A model generated the notes under the pieces. It made no database searches. It saw nothing but the letters and a program-made list of their open reading frames with translations, and was not told the origin of the DNA. DNA of 9,600 nt from Deltaproteobacteria bacterium (lineage in GTDB: Bacteria; Desulfobacterota; DSM-4660; Desulfatiglandales; HGW-15), in contig JAFGPH010000178.1 of assembly GCA_016926135.1 (NCBI GenBank), positions 1-9,600 of the forward strand, written 5' to 3'. Position numbers and translations under genes: made by a program. Shown here one piece after another: positions 6,927 to 9,600 of this stretch (within the stretch, counting starts at the first letter, position 1; every line of letters begins with the position of its first letter).

Positions 6927-7700
6927 TCAAATCTTTTTCCCAATATAGAAAACATAGCCGTAAAACTCTTTATATTTGTAATATAATTCAGCTTCATACC
7001 TTTGGTTTGCTATGAATTCTTCGGCAGTTTTATTACCTGCGTATTTTTTCAAGAAGCTTTTCTGTGCAGAAACTTGTGGATCATAAAAATGTTCAGTCCA
7101 ACACTTTTCAGGCAGAACAAAAGTAGCAATTGGAATATATCCAGTTCTTTGCATTTGTGCGACCTTATTTGAAATAGTATCTATTTCCGGGTAAGCATTT
7201 TTCCAAAAACCGTCGATTTCGACAGGTCGCTCTTCGGTAAACCACGAGGCCTCCGAAACGGCAATATAGCCTCCAGTTTTCAAAAACGTACGCCATTCAT
7301 TCACACCACGCTCAAACCCGATATTGTAGATTGCTCCTTCCGACCAGATTAGGTCAATTTCTTCATTCTGAAAAGGAAGGTTGTTCATCGAACCAACAAT
7401 ACCATTTATTCTACCCTGGAAATTCAATCTATGAGCATGAATGTTAAACAGACCTATGAAGGGGGGAAATAAATCGATACCAGTAATATGCCCTGGCGTA
7501 TGAGAAGCCATTACCATCGTCTGACCCCCGGTCCCACAACCAATATCAACAATGCGGGATTCGTTTGTCAGATGATCAATAAAGCTCAAGGCCTTAATAG
7601 TTACTTCAGGGCTACCAGGCCCTTGTCGTTCCATACTTGAAAAATATTCGCAGATTAATTCGAAGTCAAATTCATGAATTGATTTGCTTTCTTCACGCAT
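6927..7700 (-). CDS. Class I SAM-dependent methyltransferase
   Basis: 257 residues from the ATG at 7700; a TTG at 7736 in the same frame would add 12 residues but adds nothing family-like. Motif [12 protein letters not shown] (about residues 51-61), is the SAM-binding glycine loop. The acidic residue of motif II is in GIDLFPPFI (about residues 74-82), and [20 protein letters not shown] is the motif III/IV strand. The C-terminal half is rich in aromatic residues ([15 protein letters not shown]), resembling the stand-alone small-molecule or unknown-substrate methyltransferases of Bacteroidetes and Firmicutes. The gene is strikingly AT-rich compared with all its neighbours, so recent transfer is likely. 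It follows a small frameshifted gene by about 36 bases and might share its cassette. The substrate is unknown. Confidence 0.9.
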   Translation of the reverse strand: MREESKSIHEFDFELICEYFSSMERQGPGSPEVTIKALSFIDHLTNESRIVDIGCGTGGQTMVMASHTPGHITGIDLFPPFIGLFNIHAHRLNFQGRINGIVGSMNNLPFQNEEIDLIWSEGAIYNIGFERGVNEWRTFLKTGGYIAVSEASWFTEERPVEIDGFWKNAYPEIDTISNKVAQMQRTGYIPIATFVLPEKCWTEHFYDPQVSAQKSFLKKYAGNKTAEEFIANQRYEAELYYKYKEFYGYVFYIGKKI

Positions 7701-7736
7701 GGTTTTCAACCCATTTTCCCGGAAAACTTTAGTCAA

Positions 7737-8055
7737 CTATGCAGCGTCAGAAAACTTGAATGATTCGATCTGGGTCGCGTAGTCAAAGCGTTCGTTTATG
7801 GCCTGCATGGTATCAACGTCAATAAGGACGTCTTCGTGCAGCGCAGCATAGCTTCCCAGTAAAAACATTGCGCCTTCCTTCGATAAGCTGCTGATATGAA
7901 GAACAGGCCGCCCCATCAAGGCTTCTTGATCGACATTTGTAAGGACATAGTCCCTCCCGTGATAGGTTTGCCAAAGCAGCTATAGCGTTTTCTAATGGTA
8001 GGCCTGGAAGTGAGCGACCTTCAAAAACTGCGTCGAATAAATGCTCAGTGGCCAT
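7737..8055 (-). pseudogene. Frameshifted small gene of unknown function, first in its cassette
   Basis: An excellent start is seen: AAGGAG (8066-8061) lies 5 bases before the ATG at 8055, and the protein begins ATEHLFDAVFEGRSLPGLPL. Near 7980 the reading moves by one base to another frame, which continues WQTYHGRDYVLTNVDQEALM, HISSLSKEGAMFLLGSYAAL and ends TQIESFKFSDAA at 7737. The joined product would be about 105 residues. One extra base in ATAGCTGCTTTGG explains the break; a sequencing error would look the same. I do not recognise the family. Its start lies 17 bases after an attC-like R' box, the typical distance for a cassette gene. Confidence 0.55.
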
Positions 8056-8072
8056 AGTGTCTCCTTATGCAC

Positions 8073-8157
8073 TACTAACGAATGGGTAGCCAGCGCTGCC
8101 ACACAGGTTGCTAAAACCCCCGAGGCGTTCAGCGTCTGGTTTACCCACGTGTTCGGC
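8073..8157 (-). other. attC-like recombination site between the nucleotidyltransferase and the next gene
   Basis: On the minus strand: GCCGAAC (8157-8151, R''-like, 6 of 7 to RYYYAAC), 3 bases, an arm (8147-8130), a 31-base loop, a complementary arm (8098-8083), 3 bases, and GTTAGTA (8079-8073, near R'). The arms pair over about 15 positions, with two extra A's and one mismatch on the left arm. Extrahelical bases on one arm are the known strand-selection feature of attC. The site begins 15 bases after the nucleotidyltransferase stop and ends 17 bases before the next ATG. Length is 85 bp, the same as the site upstream of the VOC gene. Confidence 0.6.
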
Positions 8158-8172
8158 ACACAATTCAAGAGT

Positions 8173-8619
8173 TCAGGCTTCGCCGACAGCCTCCAAATCT
8201 GCAAGGTCCTTCTTGCGACCTAAGGCTCTCTTATTCGAAATGAATTCGTCCCGACCGATGAAATAGACCATCACATCTCCGAAACGGCCTTCCACCCGCC
8301 CTGATCTGGCCTGCTCCCATGTGACCCCTGTGATGGAGGTCATAATGTCCACCCTTACCGGAGGAAACCCAAGCTGGACAACCTTACCTTCTTTCTCAAA
8401 ATCCGCTCCCGTCAATCCGACAGATCCAAACCCAAACCCATCAAGAGCCTGCATGATCCTTCTCGCATTGACCGCGTCGGGCCGTACAAAAATGTCAAGG
8501 TCCCCTGTGTATCGGGGGGCACCATGGAAACCCAGTGCGTACCCCCCTACGACGATGTAATCAATCTTGTGTTTGTTGAACAACTCGAGCAGCTCTCTGA
8601 AGTCTTGCTGAACTTCCAT
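8173..8619 (-). CDS. Minimal nucleotidyltransferase-fold protein
   Basis: 148 residues. The nucleotidyltransferase signature is clear: IDYIVVGGYALGFHG (Gly-Gly at 25-26), then YTGDLDIFVRP with the metal-binding pair Asp40 and Asp42, and a third acidic residue in RVDIM (Asp91). These would bind Mg-NTP. The rest is short, so no second catalytic domain is present. Such proteins often work as one half of toxin-antitoxin-like pairs (MNT or AbiEii relatives), adding nucleotides to a partner or to RNA. GAGAGG lies 8 bases before the ATG. The first 59 bases overlap the end of the small upstream gene, so the two are translationally coupled. Toxin or antitoxin status is inferred. Confidence 0.85.
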   Translation of the reverse strand: MEVQQDFRELLELFNKHKIDYIVVGGYALGFHGAPRYTGDLDIFVRPDAVNARRIMQALDGFGFGSVGLTGADFEKEGKVVQLGFPPVRVDIMTSITGVTWEQARSGRVEGRFGDVMVYFIGRDEFISNKRALGRKKDLADLEAVGEA

Positions 8620-8749
8620 GGTACTGACCTCTCAAAAATTCAATGGCAGCGATTCGCTCACGCGGTGTCTTGCTGAGCCAGTAGGCTAAATCTTCCTTGG
8701 CTGACGAGTCCCTCCTCAAATCTAGTTTCTTTACACTCTTTTCAATCAT
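8561..8749 (-). CDS. Small partner protein of the nucleotidyltransferase
   Basis: 62 residues, charged and likely helical (SVKKLDLRRDSSAKEDLAYW, then LSKTPRERIAAIEFLRGQYH, and an Arg-rich end SSARLQRAARVV). GGAG lies 7 bases before the ATG at 8749. The 59-base overlap with the nucleotidyltransferase, and the strict small-then-NTase order, recall two-gene cassettes seen in many environmental genomes; I recall the DLAYWLSKTP wording from such pairs, but no named family is assigned here. It is not a HEPN protein: no RxxxxH motif is visible. An antitoxin-like or accessory role is inferred. Confidence 0.75.
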   Translation of the reverse strand: MIEKSVKKLDLRRDSSAKEDLAYWLSKTPRERIAAIEFLRGQYHGSSARLQRAARVVQQTQD

Positions 8750-8793
8750 GTCGGTTCTCCATTACACCTTCAAGTCAGCAAACTGAAACGCTT

Positions 8794-8850
8794 GTCGAAT
8801 TGCACTGTGCGGCGCAGCTCTTTTGCGTCCGCACCAGTGAAGGGTTCGGC
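8794..8850 (-). other. attC-like recombination site after mazF
   Basis: On the minus strand: GCCGAAC (8850-8844), the same R''-like heptamer as in the site at 8157-8151, 4 bases, arm CACTGGTGCGGACGCA, a 7-base loop, arm TGCGCCGCACAGTG, 2 bases, and ATTCGAC (8800-8794). The arms pair perfectly over 14 positions, with two extrahelical bases (G and A) on the left arm only. The total of 57 bp is the classical minimum attC length. It starts 2 bases after the mazF stop. The R' box has A in place of the G of GTT, so the cleavage site may be degenerate; a second candidate GTTTCAG follows a few bases further. Confidence 0.55.
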
Positions 8851-8852
8851 CT

Positions 8853-9188
8853 TCAATAGATGCAGGCATCGAGGATCGACAAGACCTCATCCAGGAGGCC
8901 ATCCGAAGCCTTTCCGATGAGCCTGGCCTGGCGCGCGCGGTAATCGACGGACTTTACCTGCTCAACCATAACAAATCCCTTCACATAAGGGTCTTCGTTG
9001 ATCCCGACATGAAAAGGGTAACCTCGATCAGTGGTAGTGAGAGGACAGACGATGGCGAGGCCCGTTTGCGCGTTAAACAAGGTGTTGCTCACAACGAGGG
9101 CAGGCCGGCGCCCTTTCTGTTCGTGGCCGGACTGCGGGTCGAAGGTTACCGCAATGAAATCTCCTTTTCTCGGAACATACGCTTTCAC
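8853..9188 (-). CDS. mazF: MazF/PemK-type endoribonuclease toxin
   Basis: 111 residues, the standard size. Family blocks in order: PRKGDFIAVTFDP at the N-terminus, EQKGRRPALVVSN with the catalytic arginine region, GLAIVCPLTTTDRGYPFHV with the conserved Thr/Ser strand, and GFVMVEQVKSVDYRARQARL near the end. MazF cuts single-stranded mRNA at short sequences and stops translation when the antitoxin is lost; the cut site cannot be predicted here. The GTG start touches the mazE stop codon (TAAGTG), so the pair is coupled. The toxin gene is followed after 2 bases by an attC-like site. Confidence 0.95.
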   Translation of the reverse strand: MKAYVPRKGDFIAVTFDPQSGHEQKGRRPALVVSNTLFNAQTGLAIVCPLTTTDRGYPFHVGINEDPYVKGFVMVEQVKSVDYRARQARLIGKASDGLLDEVLSILDACIY

Positions 9189-9437
9189 TTACCAGACCTC
9201 TTTGCCCATTGGCTCACCCCACTCCATTTCTTCGGATCTGTAATCCTTTGGTATGCGTGACACGAGTTCTTGCAGGCTCCGCTTGCCACGAATACGTCTT
9301 GCTGGTGCTATGACTATCAGGCCATCGCGTGCAGTAACCTCTACGTCATCACCCACCGAAAGGCGCGCATCTTCGAGCACCTGCTTTGCTAGGCGTAACC
9401 CCTGACTGTTTCCCCACCTTTGGATCTTCGTCACCAT
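9189..9437 (-). CDS. mazE: MazE antitoxin (AbrB-type DNA-binding)
   Basis: 82 residues from the ATG at 9437. The frame is open to 9554, but this start is chosen because AGGAGG (9450-9445) lies 7 bases before it and because the family opening VTKIQRWGNSQGLRLAKQVL starts here; the promoter also sits inside the longer version. The N-terminal swapped-hairpin AbrB fold binds the operator. The C-terminal tail (SLQELVSRIPKDYRSEEMEW, ending GKEVW) is the acidic, flexible part that wraps the toxin. The product neutralises MazF and represses its own operon. Confidence 0.95.
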   Translation of the reverse strand: MVTKIQRWGNSQGLRLAKQVLEDARLSVGDDVEVTARDGLIVIAPARRIRGKRSLQELVSRIPKDYRSEEMEWGEPMGKEVW

Positions 9438-9462
9438 ATTGATACCTCCTGTGGATATCCGA

Positions 9463-9491
9463 AGTATAGCCAATGGGGCATGCCCTGTCAA
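9463..9491 (-). promoter_or_regulatory. mazEF promoter with operator-like palindrome in the spacer
   Basis: On the minus strand a perfect TTGACA (9491-9486) and TATACT (9468-9463, 5 of 6) are separated by exactly 17 bases. The spacer contains the palindrome GGGCATGCCC (9485-9476), well placed for MazE or the MazEF complex to block RNA polymerase. A short leader of about 20 bases separates the expected transcription start from the ATG. It is the strongest promoter in the window. Confidence 0.85.
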
Positions 9492-9600
9492 GCGTGCGTG
9501 TGAAGCCGAACGGGAGGGTGAGAGGCCGGGCGGCAGCCTAGGAGGAGCAATCAAATTTGGACTGACAGCCGCGAACGGACGGCCTTCGAAACGGCACTTA

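Noticed and set aside
9505..9511. Further GCCGAAC heptamer upstream of mazEF
   Set aside because: It matches the R box of the other sites, but I find no pairing arm within the window; possibly part of an attC cut off by the window edge or chance.
9438..9554. N-terminal extension of mazE
   Set aside because: It would contain the promoter and ribosome site, and has no family similarity.

Overview
The window looks like chromosomal DNA of a GC-rich, strictly respiring or fermenting bacterium, most plausibly a deltaproteobacterial (Desulfobacterota-type) lineage. This is inferred from the mix of a TRAP transporter, an FmdB-type zinc ribbon protein, a secreted Sm-like small protein, an isoquinoline-oxidoreductase-type molybdoenzyme and a Tat-exported flavodoxin; no rRNA or other phylogenetic marker is present.

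Positions 1-2309 (+) hold the end of a TRAP transporter operon: the 3' part of the solute-binding subunit, then dctQ and dctM, the last two overlapping by ATGA. A promoter (about 2410-2437) then drives a small FmdB-like zinc ribbon protein, followed by a 26-residue single-span membrane peptide. From 3044 on nearly all genes lie on the minus strand: a secreted Sm-like domain protein, a VOC (glyoxalase-fold) enzyme, a decayed molybdopterin-subunit gene with a large internal deletion, an intact Tat-signal flavodoxin/HemG-like protein, an unrecognised ORF broken by an in-frame TGA, an AT-rich SAM methyltransferase, a frameshifted small gene, a nucleotidyltransferase with a small partner, and a complete mazEF toxin-antitoxin pair with its own promoter and operator-like palindrome.

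The most interesting signal is structural. Three imperfect hairpins (3851-3935, 8073-8157, 8794-8850) share the layout of integron attC recombination sites. Each is flanked by R-box-like heptamers, has arms that pair with one or two extrahelical bases always on the same arm, and has a length of 57 or 85 bp. The two right-hand sites begin 2-15 bases after a stop codon, and all three sit 16-44 bases before the start of the next same-strand gene. Together with the toxin-antitoxin genes, the AT-rich methyltransferase and the VOC enzyme, this suggests remnants of an integron gene-cassette array without its own integrase (CALIN-like). Pieces of plus-strand tyrosine recombinase genes (about 6767-6925 and, more weakly, 4072-4118) lie among the cassettes.

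Several genes are damaged (deletion, frameshift, in-frame stop), so the middle of the window reads as a decaying accessory region between a conserved transporter operon on the left and toxin-antitoxin cassettes on the right. All of this is from reading alone; no database or covariance-model search was run.
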